From NCBI GenBank assembly GCA_049680295.1, contig JBAUHN010000493.1, positions 1 through 7,530 on the forward strand: DNA of 7,530 nt, written 5' to 3'. Position 1 is the first letter of the stretch; every line of letters starts with the position of its first letter. A model generated the notes under the pieces. That model worked only from the letters and a program-made list of their open reading frames with translations. It was not told the DNA's origin and made no database searches. This document shows, piece by piece, positions 1 through 5,993 of this stretch. The stretch comes from JBAUHN01 sp049680295. GTDB lineage: Bacteria > Pseudomonadota > Alphaproteobacteria > Rhodobacterales > Rhodobacteraceae. Position numbers and translations under genes: made by a program.

Positions 1-174
1 AGCTTCTGCAAAGGCGATGCCGATGAACAGTGTCGCGGTTTGCGATGCAGCCGCCGATGGGTTGCGCAATGCGCCTGCCAGGAAGTTGCCAGCAACGTTG
101 CCAACCCCGATTGCCGCTGCGCCTGAACCGATTGCAGCCAGACCGGCGCCGATGTGTGCGAGTTCGCCTTCCAT
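1..174 (-). CDS. atpE: ATP synthase Fo subunit c, 5' part (runs off left edge)
   Basis: Subunit c forms the proton-carrying rotor ring of the F1Fo ATP synthase in the inner membrane. Translating the minus strand from the ATG at 174 gives 58 residues before the edge. There is a glycine/alanine-rich first helix (about residues 9-35, with GAGLAAIGSGAAAIGVG), the polar loop R37-N38-P39 that contacts the F1 stalk, and the start of the second helix ending IGIAFAEA. E57 is the expected proton-binding carboxylate. The whole protein should be about 75-80 residues, so roughly 20 lie outside the window. The start is supported by AGGAG seven bases upstream. It is third in the atpI-atpB-atpE series, 59 bases after atpB; the b/b' subunit genes probably follow beyond the edge. 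Identification is near certain from the helix-loop-helix pattern, the glutamate and the gene order. Confidence 0.96.
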   Translation of the reverse strand, partial: MEGELAHIGAGLAAIGSGAAAIGVGNVAGNFLAGALRNPSAAASQTATLFIGIAFAEA

Positions 175-233
175 GTGAATTCTCCTATAGGTTGGAAGTT
201 GTCTTAATTGATAGATGTCGTTCGGGTTCAACT

Positions 234-992
234 TTAGTGGCTCGGATGCAGCGCATCCTTGAGGTACACACAAGTCAGAATGGTGAAAACGTAAGCCTGG
301 ATGAAAGACACCAGCACTTCGAGGCCGTACATCGCGGTAATCGCGACAACCGACAACGGTGAGATCACTGCGATTGCGGCAAAGCCAGCAAATACTTTGA
401 TCACCGCGTGACCCGCCATTACGTTCCCGGCAAGCCGGATGGAATGGCTGACAGGGCGCACGAAGTAGCTGATCAGTTCAATGATCGCAAGCACCGGGCG
501 CAAGGCCAGGGGGGCCGATTGCACCCAGAACAGGCCCAGAAACGCAGTACCGTTTTTGACAAAGCCCAGCACCGTGACGGTCAAAAACACCGCCAGGGCC
601 AGAACCACAGTCACCGCAAAATGCGACGTCGGTGTGAAGGCTGTCGGCAACATGCCAAGGAAATTCGCGGTCACGATGAACATGAACAACGTCATGATGT
701 AGGGAAAGTACTTCACGCCTTCCTTGCCGCAGATGTCTTCGACCATCTTATAGACAAAGCCATAAGCCATCTCGCCGATGGATTGCAGACGCGACGGAAT
801 GATCGAGCGTTTAGCTGTACCCAATACCAGCAACGCAAAAACAACCAGAACGGCAAAAGCCATCCAAAGCGTGGCATTGGTCGGCGTGTACCAGTGGATC
901 GCACCGTCGCCAAACAACGGTTTGATCAGAAACTGATCCATGGGGTGGAAAACCAGCCCGCCTTCTTCGGCACCCTGTGCGTTGTCTGCCAT
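234..992 (-). CDS. atpB: ATP synthase Fo subunit a
   Basis: Subunit a is the membrane stator that provides the proton half-channels next to the c ring. The 252-residue product has the usual length and about five to six hydrophobic segments (roughly residues 43-60, 96-116, 123-145, 160-178, 193-218 and 225-245). The family signature SHSIRLAGNVMAGH places the essential arginine at R186. The last helix reads GLEVLVSFIQAYVFTILT, with E225 and Q232 as the polar positions expected to line the channel, and the C-terminus VYLKDALHPSH is typical. The ATG at 992 has a strong AAAGGAG seven bases upstream, inside the 19-base gap to atpI, so the genes are surely cotranscribed. A soluble N-terminal stretch of about 40 residues precedes the first helix. 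Nothing is missing or broken. Confidence 0.98.
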   Translation of the reverse strand: MADNAQGAEEGGLVFHPMDQFLIKPLFGDGAIHWYTPTNATLWMAFAVLVVFALLVLGTAKRSIIPSRLQSIGEMAYGFVYKMVEDICGKEGVKYFPYIMTLFMFIVTANFLGMLPTAFTPTSHFAVTVVLALAVFLTVTVLGFVKNGTAFLGLFWVQSAPLALRPVLAIIELISYFVRPVSHSIRLAGNVMAGHAVIKVFAGFAAIAVISPLSVVAITAMYGLEVLVSFIQAYVFTILTCVYLKDALHPSH

Positions 993-1011
993 CCGGTGGC
1001 TCCTTTAGGTC

Positions 1012-1356
1012 CTAGCCCTCGCGGGCATTCGTCTTTGTCACATCGGCCTCATGGGCCATTTTCTTGTCTTGTATTTCCTGCGCCGATCGCAGCATCGTCT
1101 TGACGCCCGCAGCCAGCCCCAGCAACACAAACAGCACCAGAAAAATCGGGAGTGTCCCGAGCAGGCGATCAAGCCCGTATCCAATGCCAAAACCGATCCC
1201 GAGACCGGCCACCAATTCTATCACCATGCGCCAGGCAAGCTGTGCCTGAGAATAGTGTTCTTCCTGGTGGGATTTTTTGGGCGCGGACCGCTGTTTTGCG
1301 GCTTCGATCTTTGCCTCTAGCTGCTTAAGCTGCTGCTGTTCGGTCGGATCGGTCAC
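1012..1356 (-). CDS. atpI: ATP synthase assembly protein AtpI
   Basis: AtpI is a small membrane protein encoded first in many atp operons; it helps c-ring assembly and has been linked to magnesium supply. The product has a charged N-terminal helix rich in Gln, Lys and Glu (QQQLKQLEAKIEAAKQ), then two membrane segments: a glycine-rich one (about residues 41-63, with GLGIGFGIGYGLD) and a second (about 69-89, LPIFLVLFVLLGLAAG), then a charged tail. This pattern fits the AtpI/Q family. The frame is also open from a GTG at 1371 (119 residues). I prefer the GTG at 1356 (114 residues, starting VTDPTEQ) because the promoter candidate predicts transcription from about 1380, which leaves only about 9 bases before the 1371 start. 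Neither start has a strong ribosome binding site (GGGGAA lies before 1356). The stop is 19 bases from atpB. Confidence 0.88.
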   Translation of the reverse strand: MTDPTEQQQLKQLEAKIEAAKQRSAPKKSHQEEHYSQAQLAWRMVIELVAGLGIGFGIGYGLDRLLGTLPIFLVLFVLLGLAAGVKTMLRSAQEIQDKKMAHEADVTKTNAREG

Positions 1357-1386
1357 GTCACAATTCCCCACTGGAATTCTTTAGGT

Positions 1387-1415
1387 TTGCTACTGGGCGG
1401 CGGGCGCAGAGTCAA
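1387..1415 (-). promoter_or_regulatory. Candidate promoter of the atpI-atpB-atpE operon
   Basis: Read on the minus strand, a TTGACT -35 hexamer (1410-1415) is separated by exactly 17 bases from TAGCAA (1387-1392). The -35 is close to consensus; the -10 is poor, as is common in GC-rich alphaproteobacteria. Transcription would start near 1380, just ahead of atpI. It is the best match in this short upstream region, but it rests on hexamer matching alone. Confidence 0.45.
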
Positions 1416-1598
1416 CCGCGTGTCACAGGCAGGCGGTGCCCCTCTAAGGCGTTGTTATATGAGTATTTTTAGAAGGGTGAAGATGGGGGCTGGAATGCCC
1501 TTGAGCTGGTGAGGGATGCGCCTCAGGCCAAAATTGAAATTCAACCGCTTGGTTGATTATCTTTTTGACCCACAGCACGCAACGGTTTTACTTTCCGC
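1416..1598. other. Non-coding stretch between the atp promoter and the gene remnant
   Basis: I find no credible gene here. The only start-to-stop frame noted on the plus strand is a 17-codon one beginning near 1459 with no ribosome binding site. A five-base-pair hairpin (1510-1525, TGAGG/CCTCA) and a second hairpin at 1541-1556 are the only structures seen. An AT-rich patch near 1453-1472 has no recognisable motif. Confidence 0.5.
1541..1566. terminator. Weak hairpin, possible terminator
   Basis: TCAACC-GCTT-GGTTGA forms a perfect six-base-pair stem with a four-base loop (1541-1556). On the plus strand it is followed by TTATCTTTTT. On the minus strand it lies 43 bases past the stop of the putative gene remnant and is followed by ATTTCAATTTT. 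The stem is short and only half GC, so a terminator role is possible but weak. No intact plus-strand gene lies upstream that would need it. Confidence 0.25.
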
Positions 1599-1924
1599 CT
1601 AAGGGCAACGGGCAAGAGTTTCGGGCGCACCTTGAAGTGAGAATCGGGCAGCAGGAGATCCCTGCTGCAAAACCTGAACCGAGCGAGATGCCCGAAGCTG
1701 TGCCAAGACGGCGAAAATAATGTTCTGTCCGGCCGGGCTGTTCGCCGAGACATGGCCGTAGGTGGCGATCACATCCACGGGTGCGCCGGTGTCAAAGACA
1801 AGCTGAAGCCGCCTGTCGCCGATTTGACTGCCCTGAACTCCGATTGCAAATGCTACGCCTCCGAATGACGTGGGATGGGTGCTGGTGATCTGCTTTCCCT
1901 TGGCGTACTGCGACGTTATGACAA
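1599..1924 (-). pseudogene. Probable 3' remnant of an unidentified, possibly secreted protein gene
   Basis: On the minus strand an open frame ends at 1599 and encodes about 108 residues that look like real protein. A stretch GDRRLQLVFDTGAPVDVIATYG is followed by a likely helix (AGQNIIFAVLAQLRASRSVQVL) and a closing strand-like ending ARFSLQGAPETLARCP. The pattern of F-x-L-x-G, then A-x-x-L, then a late cysteine recalls C-termini of small periplasmic beta-rich proteins of Rhodobacteraceae, but I cannot name a family. The only in-frame ATG is at 1976, inside the 5' end of the divergent arsR-like gene, and the residues it adds do not look like a signal peptide. No other usable start precedes a GTG about two thirds of the way in from the arsR-like side. 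I infer the 5' part was lost when this segment joined the regulator gene. It could instead be a chance open frame. Confidence 0.35.
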
Positions 1925-1927
1925 GGC

Positions 1928-2290
1928 ATGACCCACAACCTAGACCAGGCTTTTTCGGCCCTTGCAGACCCGACACGCCGGGCCATACTGGCGATGTTGC
2001 TAGAGGACGATATGGCCGTCACAGACGTGGCAGAGCCGTTTGACATATCGCTTGCCGCGATCTCAAAACATCTGGGCGTGCTGACATCCGCCGGGCTGAT
2101 CTCACAAGAGAAACGCGGCCGGGTAAAATGGTGCAAACTGGAACCAGACGCATTGCGCGACGCGTCTGTTTGGATGCAGGGTTTCGGGCAATTCGAACCG
2201 GTTAATCTGGACGCGTTTGAACGCTTCCTTGCAACAGAACTGCCCGGCCCTGACGAGGGTTTGGACCCTAGTAGACCCCCAGAACCCTGA
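1928..2290 (+). CDS. ArsR/SmtB-type winged-helix transcriptional regulator
   Basis: This 120-residue protein is a DNA-binding repressor of the ArsR/SmtB fold. It opens with LDQAFSALADPTRRAILAML, the classic first helices of the family. The helix-turn-helix follows (about residues 30-58, VTDVAEPFDISLAAISKHLGVL; recognition helix about 41-54), then a wing at ISQEKRGRVKWCKL (58-71) and a C-terminal helix QFEPVNLDAFERFL. It lacks the ELCVCDL-type metal-binding motif, so it is probably not a metal sensor. It belongs to the subgroup often encoded beside an SRPBCC/AHSA1 protein, but no such gene is adjacent here. An in-frame TGA at 1919 forces the ATG at 1928 as first start. Only AAGG, one base before it, could act as a ribosome binding site, so translation may be weak or leaderless. 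The target is unknown. Confidence 0.88.
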   Translation: MTHNLDQAFSALADPTRRAILAMLLEDDMAVTDVAEPFDISLAAISKHLGVLTSAGLISQEKRGRVKWCKLEPDALRDASVWMQGFGQFEPVNLDAFERFLATELPGPDEGLDPSRPPEP

Positions 2291-2342
2291 GAATAACCCC
2301 GACAACAACGACAAGCCCGATGATATAGATTATGTTGCGCAT
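2268..2342 (-). CDS. 24-residue single-pass membrane micropeptide
   Basis: The minus strand from the ATG at 2342 encodes 24 residues, starting MRNIIYIIGLVVVVG and ending RVLGVY before TAG. It is almost a single hydrophobic helix (residues 4-18) with Arg at position 2 and Arg-19 after it. A strong purine-rich site (GAAGGGGAAAC) precedes the ATG, with AAGGGG ending eight bases before it. Its last 23 bases overlap, on the opposite strand, the end of the arsR-like gene. It lies 50 bases downstream of the exporter gene on the same strand, so it may share that transcript or have its own promoter; I see no convincing one. I recall similar short peptides beginning MRN-IYI-GL in Rhodobacteraceae genomes, but that is memory, not a search. 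The function is unknown; insertion in the inner membrane is inferred from hydrophobicity. Confidence 0.6.
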   Translation of the reverse strand: MRNIIYIIGLVVVVGVILRVLGVY

Positions 2343-2392
2343 TTAGTTTCCCCTTCATTACATTTTCACAGGTCGGACAATGCATAAGAACG

Positions 2393-3304
2393 TCAGTTTG
2401 CGCGCTGCTCTTTCGCGCTATCGTCCTGCAAAAGCAGATACAGCGCAACCACGGTCAGCCCAATCCCGCCGAAAACCACCAGTTCCGGAACGCCCCGGCC
2501 TAGCATCAACTCCCAGCCGATGACCCAGCTTGGCGTGAGGTAAGTGTAAGCCATGACCTTAGCCGCAGGAAGCCGCAAACTGGCAAACTGCAACAGCACG
2601 AACGTAATAGCCGACGCAAAAAGTGCGATGTAGAACAGCGTGATCCAGACAATTGATGGCAAAGAGGTCCATTGCGTCGCAACAACGTCCTCCCAGCCAA
2701 ATATCAGCAACAATATCGCCCCGGCAACAAGTGTCCCGAAGGTGAAAATGATTGCAGGTTCGCCCCGATTCAGCTTTCGGATCATCGGCGTAAACAAGGC
2801 GTGACTGATGCAGCCGAGAAAAAACAGCACCTCGCCGCGTCCGATTTCGAATGCAAGCAACGTCGGCAGATCAGCGCGAAAAATCACCCATAACGCACCA
2901 ATCGCGCCAATACCCAGTGCCAACACCATGCGGGCTGTGGGTTTCTGGCGCAAAAGCAGCCACCCAAACCCCCCCGCTAAAACCGGCGTTAACGTGAAGA
3001 CAGCGGCCAGGCTGACGGGTTTCGCGGTTTTCAGCCCTTCGAACATCAGCACAAAATATGTCGCGAACAGCCCACCCAAAACACAATAGCGCCACGAGGC
3101 CGCAAATGCGCGGATCGGTAATCCGGTTGTCGTCATTGCGACGCCGCCAATTACCAAAGACGCGATCAAAAACCGAACGGCATTCAGAGCGGTGGGAGAG
3201 ATTTCGTTTGCAGCCATGGAGCCGAGCGAAAATGACCCCGCAACAAGTGCTGAAAACGCAACCATAGCCAAGTGACCTTGAAGTTGCGGGTTCAATCGCC
3301 CCAT
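2393..3304 (-). CDS. DMT-superfamily (EamA) transporter
   Basis: An inner-membrane carrier of the drug/metabolite transporter superfamily, probably exporting a small metabolite, amino acid or drug; the substrate cannot be read from sequence. The 303 residues hold two repeats of the five-helix EamA domain (about 12-142 and 157-293). Typical features are SPTALNAVRFLIASLVIGG in helix 2, LKTAKPVSLAAVFTLTPVLAGGFGWLLLRQKPT at the end of the first repeat, and AYTYLTPSWVIGWELMLGRGVPE in the second. The ATG at 3304 lies inside the 3' end of the LysR-type gene (13-base overlap) and has GGAAG seven bases before it, so the two are translationally coupled. A later ATG (residue 14) is possible but would trim the first helix. 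The upstream regulator most likely controls this gene. The C-terminus (DDSAKEQRAN) is cytoplasmic-looking and charged. Confidence 0.92.
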   Translation of the reverse strand: MGRLNPQLQGHLAMVAFSALVAGSFSLGSMAANEISPTALNAVRFLIASLVIGGVAMTTTGLPIRAFAASWRYCVLGGLFATYFVLMFEGLKTAKPVSLAAVFTLTPVLAGGFGWLLLRQKPTARMVLALGIGAIGALWVIFRADLPTLLAFEIGRGEVLFFLGCISHALFTPMIRKLNRGEPAIIFTFGTLVAGAILLLIFGWEDVVATQWTSLPSIVWITLFYIALFASAITFVLLQFASLRLPAAKVMAYTYLTPSWVIGWELMLGRGVPELVVFGGIGLTVVALYLLLQDDSAKEQRAN

Positions 3305-4170
3305 TTTTGCGCTTCCGATTTCAAAAACGTAAGAAAAGCCTGCACTTTTGTGGTGCGGTGCAGATCAATATGGGTCACCAGCCAAAAAGAGACCAGCCAG
3401 TCAGGTTGTCTGGGAATGACCTCGACCAGATCGGCGGCCCGTTTGGCACAGCTGTATGGCAGAAATCCAATGCCAGCGCCTGATTCCACCGCGATTTCAA
3501 GCGCTTGCACGCTATTGCTGCGAAACGTCAATTCAGCCGACGGGATCGCGGCGTGCAACCAATCGTTAAATGGCGCACGCGTGTCAGCATTGTCCTGCCC
3601 GACGAACCGGTGGCCTTCAAAGTCATCCCGCCCAGAAGGCGTCCCGAATGCATCCAGGTAACTGCGGCTGGCAAACAGTCCCACGCGATCCTTAAAGAAG
3701 GGCTGAACCACGTTGTCAGGCTGCTTGGGCGCAGATCCCGCGCGGATCGCAACATGCGCCTCGCCGTACTCAAGCCTAAACAATCGCTCGCCCATAAGAT
3801 AGCGCACCTTGACGTCCGGGTGCCGGCGCTGAAATTTCACCAACAAAGGCACCATTCGCGGCGCCATTGAAACCAAAGACGTCACCACCAGATCGCCGGA
3901 AACATCCGCGCCGCGGCCTTTGATCCGGCCTGACAGCTGATTGAACTGATCCTCGGTGGCTTTGGCGACCCGCAACAGGTCCTGACCGCTTTCAGTGGCA
4001 GTGTAACCTCGGGCGTGACGTTGGAACAATTTGACGCCCAGCCGTGCCTCTAACGCGTCGATGTGCCGAATGACGGTTGCATGATGCACGCCCAATACTT
4101 CCGCCGCCCCGCTGACCGTCCCGATCCGCGCCACCTGATAGGCGGTCTTGATTTCATCCCAGTTGTCCAC
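3292..4170 (-). CDS. LysR-family transcriptional regulator
   Basis: A LysR-type regulator of 292 residues, the usual family length. The N-terminal winged helix-turn-helix spans about residues 4-64 (GTVSGAAEVLGVHHATVIRH, then IDALEARLGVKLFQRHARGYTATESGQDLL). A linker helix and a periplasmic-binding-protein-like effector domain (about 90-292) follow. The frame is open up to an ATG at 4242 (316 residues). I chose the GTG at 4170 because AGAAAGG stands five bases before it, because VDNWDEIKTAYQVAR is the natural start of the first helix, and because the extra 24 residues are unlike the family and would cover a palindromic site. It overlaps the EamA transporter by 13 bases and probably controls it together with its own expression. 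The effector is unknown. Confidence 0.92.
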   Translation of the reverse strand: MDNWDEIKTAYQVARIGTVSGAAEVLGVHHATVIRHIDALEARLGVKLFQRHARGYTATESGQDLLRVAKATEDQFNQLSGRIKGRGADVSGDLVVTSLVSMAPRMVPLLVKFQRRHPDVKVRYLMGERLFRLEYGEAHVAIRAGSAPKQPDNVVQPFFKDRVGLFASRSYLDAFGTPSGRDDFEGHRFVGQDNADTRAPFNDWLHAAIPSAELTFRSNSVQALEIAVESGAGIGFLPYSCAKRAADLVEVIPRQPDWLVSFWLVTHIDLHRTTKVQAFLTFLKSEAQKWGD

Positions 4171-4180
4171 AATCACCTTT

Positions 4181-4198
4181 CTGTGCAAATTTTCACAG
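4181..4198. promoter_or_regulatory. CRP-like 18-bp palindrome upstream of the LysR gene
   Basis: CTGTGCAAATTTTCACAG is palindromic at 16 of 18 positions. Its core TGTGC-N6-TCACA differs by one base from the CRP-family consensus TGTGA-N6-TCACA. It begins 11 bases upstream of the GTG start of the LysR-type gene, just beyond the ribosome binding site. It would lie at or just after the transcription start if the promoter candidate at 4207-4236 is right, a position that suits repression. It could instead be an autoregulatory LysR operator. The binding protein is not known. Confidence 0.45.
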
Positions 4199-4206
4199 TC
4201 AGGGCA

Positions 4207-4236
4207 AGTATTCGAAAATTGCGTTCGGTTTTGCAA
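4207..4236 (-). promoter_or_regulatory. Tentative promoter of the LysR-EamA pair
   Basis: On the minus strand TTGCAA (4231-4236) is separated by 18 bases from AATACT (4207-4212), each matching four of six consensus bases. Transcription would start near 4200, giving a leader of about 30 bases to the GTG at 4170. The evidence is hexamer matching only. Confidence 0.3.
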
Positions 4237-4266
4237 TGCCAAATCCGGACTGTCGCCGCCTTACTC

Positions 4267-4296
4267 TTGACACTTTGATCGCTTCGCGCCTAAAAG
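4267..4296 (+). promoter_or_regulatory. Candidate promoter of the ffh-rpsP gene string
   Basis: A perfect TTGACA -35 (4267-4272) is followed after 18 bases by TAAAAG (4291-4296; four of six matches to TATAAT). Transcription would start near 4303, giving a leader of about 195 bases before ffh. A weaker second candidate lies nearer ffh: TTGTTA (4429-4434), 17 bases, TACATC (4452-4457). The TTGACA promoter is preferred, and it is divergent from the tentative lysR promoter. Confidence 0.5.
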
Positions 4297-4308
4297 CCGC
4301 TAAATCTC

Positions 4309-4381
4309 CCGGAAGCTTTGGCCTTCCGGTCCCCGATCAGTTTGGGGATCGCCCTCCACCAGCGTGTTACGCCCGTGGGGG
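4309..4381 (+). promoter_or_regulatory. Structured leader with three successive hairpins upstream of ffh
   Basis: Three stems follow one another. Hairpin 1 (4309-4329) is a perfect seven-base-pair CCGGAAG/CTTCCGG with a seven-base loop. Hairpin 2 can pair in two exclusive ways: TCCCC/GGGGA (4330-4334 with 4344-4348) or CGATC/GATCG (4334-4338 with 4347-4351). Hairpin 3 (4353-4381) has an outer stem CCTCCAC/GTGGGGG with one G-T wobble, a two-by-two internal loop, and an inner GCGT/ACGC stem with a three-base loop. No U-run follows directly, so it is not a plain intrinsic terminator. It lacks the conserved 4.5S RNA motifs, so it is not the SRP RNA gene. A regulatory leader or small RNA is inferred. 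Confidence 0.4.
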
Positions 4382-4496
4382 TAAAACTGTATGACGCGGC
4401 CTTTTCTGACCAATTCGGGTCTGAACATTTGTTAATTCTCTGCGCCAGGCTTACATCCAAGCCAACCCGCAACCGACCGAAAGGGGCATACCGCCC

Positions 4497-5993
4497 ATGT
4501 TTGAAAATCTCAGCGAACGTCTTTCCGGCGTCTTTGACCGCCTGACCAAACAAGGCGCGCTTAGCGAGGATGACGTCAAGACCGCCCTGCGCGAAGTCCG
4601 CGTTGCCTTGCTTGAAGCGGACGTATCGCTGCCCGTGGCGCGCGATTTTGTCAAAGCCGTGCAGGAAAAAGCCACCGGTCAGGCGGTCACTAAATCCATC
4701 ACCCCGGGCCAGCAGGTCGTCAAGATTGTGCATGACACGCTGATTGACGTGCTGCGCGGCGAGGGCGAGCCCGGTGCGTTAAAAATCGACAATCCACCTG
4801 CGCCTATTCTGATGGTCGGCCTGCAAGGCTCCGGTAAAACCACCACGACGGCCAAGCTGGCCAAACGCCTTAAAGACCGCGACGGCAAACGCGTGCTGAT
4901 GGCATCGCTGGACGTCAACCGCCCCGCCGCGATGGAGCAATTGGCCATTCTGGGCGCGCAAATTGGCGTCGACACCCTGCCCATCGTCAAGGGCGAAGAC
5001 CCGGTCGCCATCGCCAAACGCGCCAAAACTCAGGCCGCTTTGGGGGGATATGACGTCTATTTCCTTGATACGGCAGGCCGTTTGCACATCGACACCGACC
5101 TGATTGCCCAGGCCGCCGCCGTGCGCGACGTGGCGAACCCGCGCGAAACGCTGCTGGTCGTGGATGGGCTGACCGGTCAGGACGCGGTCAATGTTGCCAC
5201 CGAATTTGACGACAAGATCGGCGTCAGTGGTGTTGTCCTGACCCGGATGGACGGCGATGGGCGCGGCGGTGCCGCCCTGTCGATGCGCGCGGTCACCGGC
5301 AAACCGATCAAATTCGTCGGGCTTGGCGAAAAGATGGACGCGCTTGAAACGTTCGAGCCTGAGCGCATCGCGGGCCGCATCCTTGGCATGGGCGATATCG
5401 TCGCTTTGGTCGAAAAGGCCCAGGAAACCATCGAGGCAGAGCAAGCCGAAAAGATGATGCGCCGCATGGCCAAGGGTCAGTTCAATATGAACGACCTGCG
5501 CCTGCAGTTGGAACAGATGCTGAAAATGGGCGGCATGGAAGGCATGATGGGCATGATGCCCGGCATGGGCAAAATGGCCAAACAGGTCGAGGCCGCAGGC
5601 TTTGACGACAGCATTCTCAAACGCCAGATCGCCCTGATCCAGTCGATGACCAAACGCGAACGCGCGCAGCCTGCCCTGTTACAGGCCAGCCGCAAAAAAC
5701 GCATCGCACGCGGCGCGGGTCTTGAAGTATCCGAACTGAACAAACTTCTCAAAATGCACCGCCAGATGGGCGACATGATGAAAAAGATGGGAAAAATGGG
5801 CAAAGGCGGCATGCTGAAACAAGCCATGAAAGGCATGTTCGGCAAAGGCGGTATGCCCGGTGATATGGACCCCAAGGCGTTGGAGGCGGCCGCCAAACAG
5901 ATGGGCGGCAAACTGCCCGGTGGTCTGGGTGGCATGGGCGGCGGCGGCATGGGTCTGCCACCGGGCCTGTCCGGATTTGGGAAGAAAAAGTGA
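4497..5993 (+). CDS. ffh: Signal recognition particle protein Ffh (SRP54 homologue, GTPase)
   Basis: Ffh binds 4.5S RNA and the signal sequences of nascent membrane proteins, then delivers the ribosome to FtsY at the inner membrane. The 498 residues show the full architecture: N domain (about 1-90), GTPase G domain (about 100-295) and M domain (about 300-435). GTPase motifs are the P-loop GLQGSGKT (108-115), DVNRPAA (139-145), DTAGR (191-195), TRMDGDGRGG (249-258) and GLGEKMDALE (275-284). The M domain has a methionine-rich finger loop (341-360) and the RNA-binding segment SMTKRERAQPALLQASRKKRIARGAGLEV (383-411). The tail (about 436-498) is long, rich in Gly and Met, and ends GFGKKK. The TRMDG form of the usual TKLDG motif is common in alphaproteobacteria. 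GAAAGGGG ten bases before the ATG supports the start. It is the first gene of the plus-strand string and overlaps the next by four bases. Confidence 0.98.
   Translation: MFENLSERLSGVFDRLTKQGALSEDDVKTALREVRVALLEADVSLPVARDFVKAVQEKATGQAVTKSITPGQQVVKIVHDTLIDVLRGEGEPGALKIDNPPAPILMVGLQGSGKTTTTAKLAKRLKDRDGKRVLMASLDVNRPAAMEQLAILGAQIGVDTLPIVKGEDPVAIAKRAKTQAALGGYDVYFLDTAGRLHIDTDLIAQAAAVRDVANPRETLLVVDGLTGQDAVNVATEFDDKIGVSGVVLTRMDGDGRGGAALSMRAVTGKPIKFVGLGEKMDALETFEPERIAGRILGMGDIVALVEKAQETIEAEQAEKMMRRMAKGQFNMNDLRLQLEQMLKMGGMEGMMGMMPGMGKMAKQVEAAGFDDSILKRQIALIQSMTKRERAQPALLQASRKKRIARGAGLEVSELNKLLKMHRQMGDMMKKMGKMGKGGMLKQAMKGMFGKGGMPGDMDPKALEAAAKQMGGKLPGGLGGMGGGGMGLPPGLSGFGKKK

Noticed and set aside
408..1103. 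Long plus-strand open frame (231 codons) opposite atpB and atpI
   Set aside because: It is the complement of two certain genes; its His/Gln/Arg-rich translation has no domain character and it has no ribosome binding site.
1459..1512. 17-codon plus-strand frame in the atpI upstream region
   Set aside because: No ribosome binding site, no hydrophobic or otherwise meaningful pattern; probably chance.
1792..2448. Minus-strand frame of 218 codons across the arsR-like gene
   Set aside because: It is antisense to a clear winged-helix gene and is Ser/Arg/Cys-rich without hydrophobic-core patterning.
4171..4242. 24-codon N-terminal extension of the LysR gene (ATG at 4242)
   Set aside because: It is unlike LysR N-termini and covers the palindrome; the GTG at 4170 has a well-placed ribosome binding site.
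4309..4381. SRP 4.5S RNA gene (ffs) next to ffh
   Set aside because: The conserved symmetric-loop and GGAA tetraloop sequence of 4.5S RNA is absent; there are three separate hairpins rather than one long one.
4309..4381. Intrinsic terminator ahead of ffh
   Set aside because: No T-run follows the stems directly on the plus strand (GTAAAACTGT after the third stem), and no plus-strand gene lies immediately upstream.
4290..4733. Minus-strand frame running from ffh across the leader towards lysR
   Set aside because: It covers the ffh start and the hairpin leader, has no recognisable domain and no upstream signals.
4779..5444. Minus-strand frame of 221 codons opposite the ffh GTPase domain
   Set aside because: It is a shadow of high-GC codon bias in ffh; all GTPase motifs read correctly on the plus strand.
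5521..5580. Gly-Met repeat in the ffh M domain as a possible low-complexity insertion
   Set aside because: A methionine-rich finger loop is the normal signal-peptide-binding feature of Ffh.
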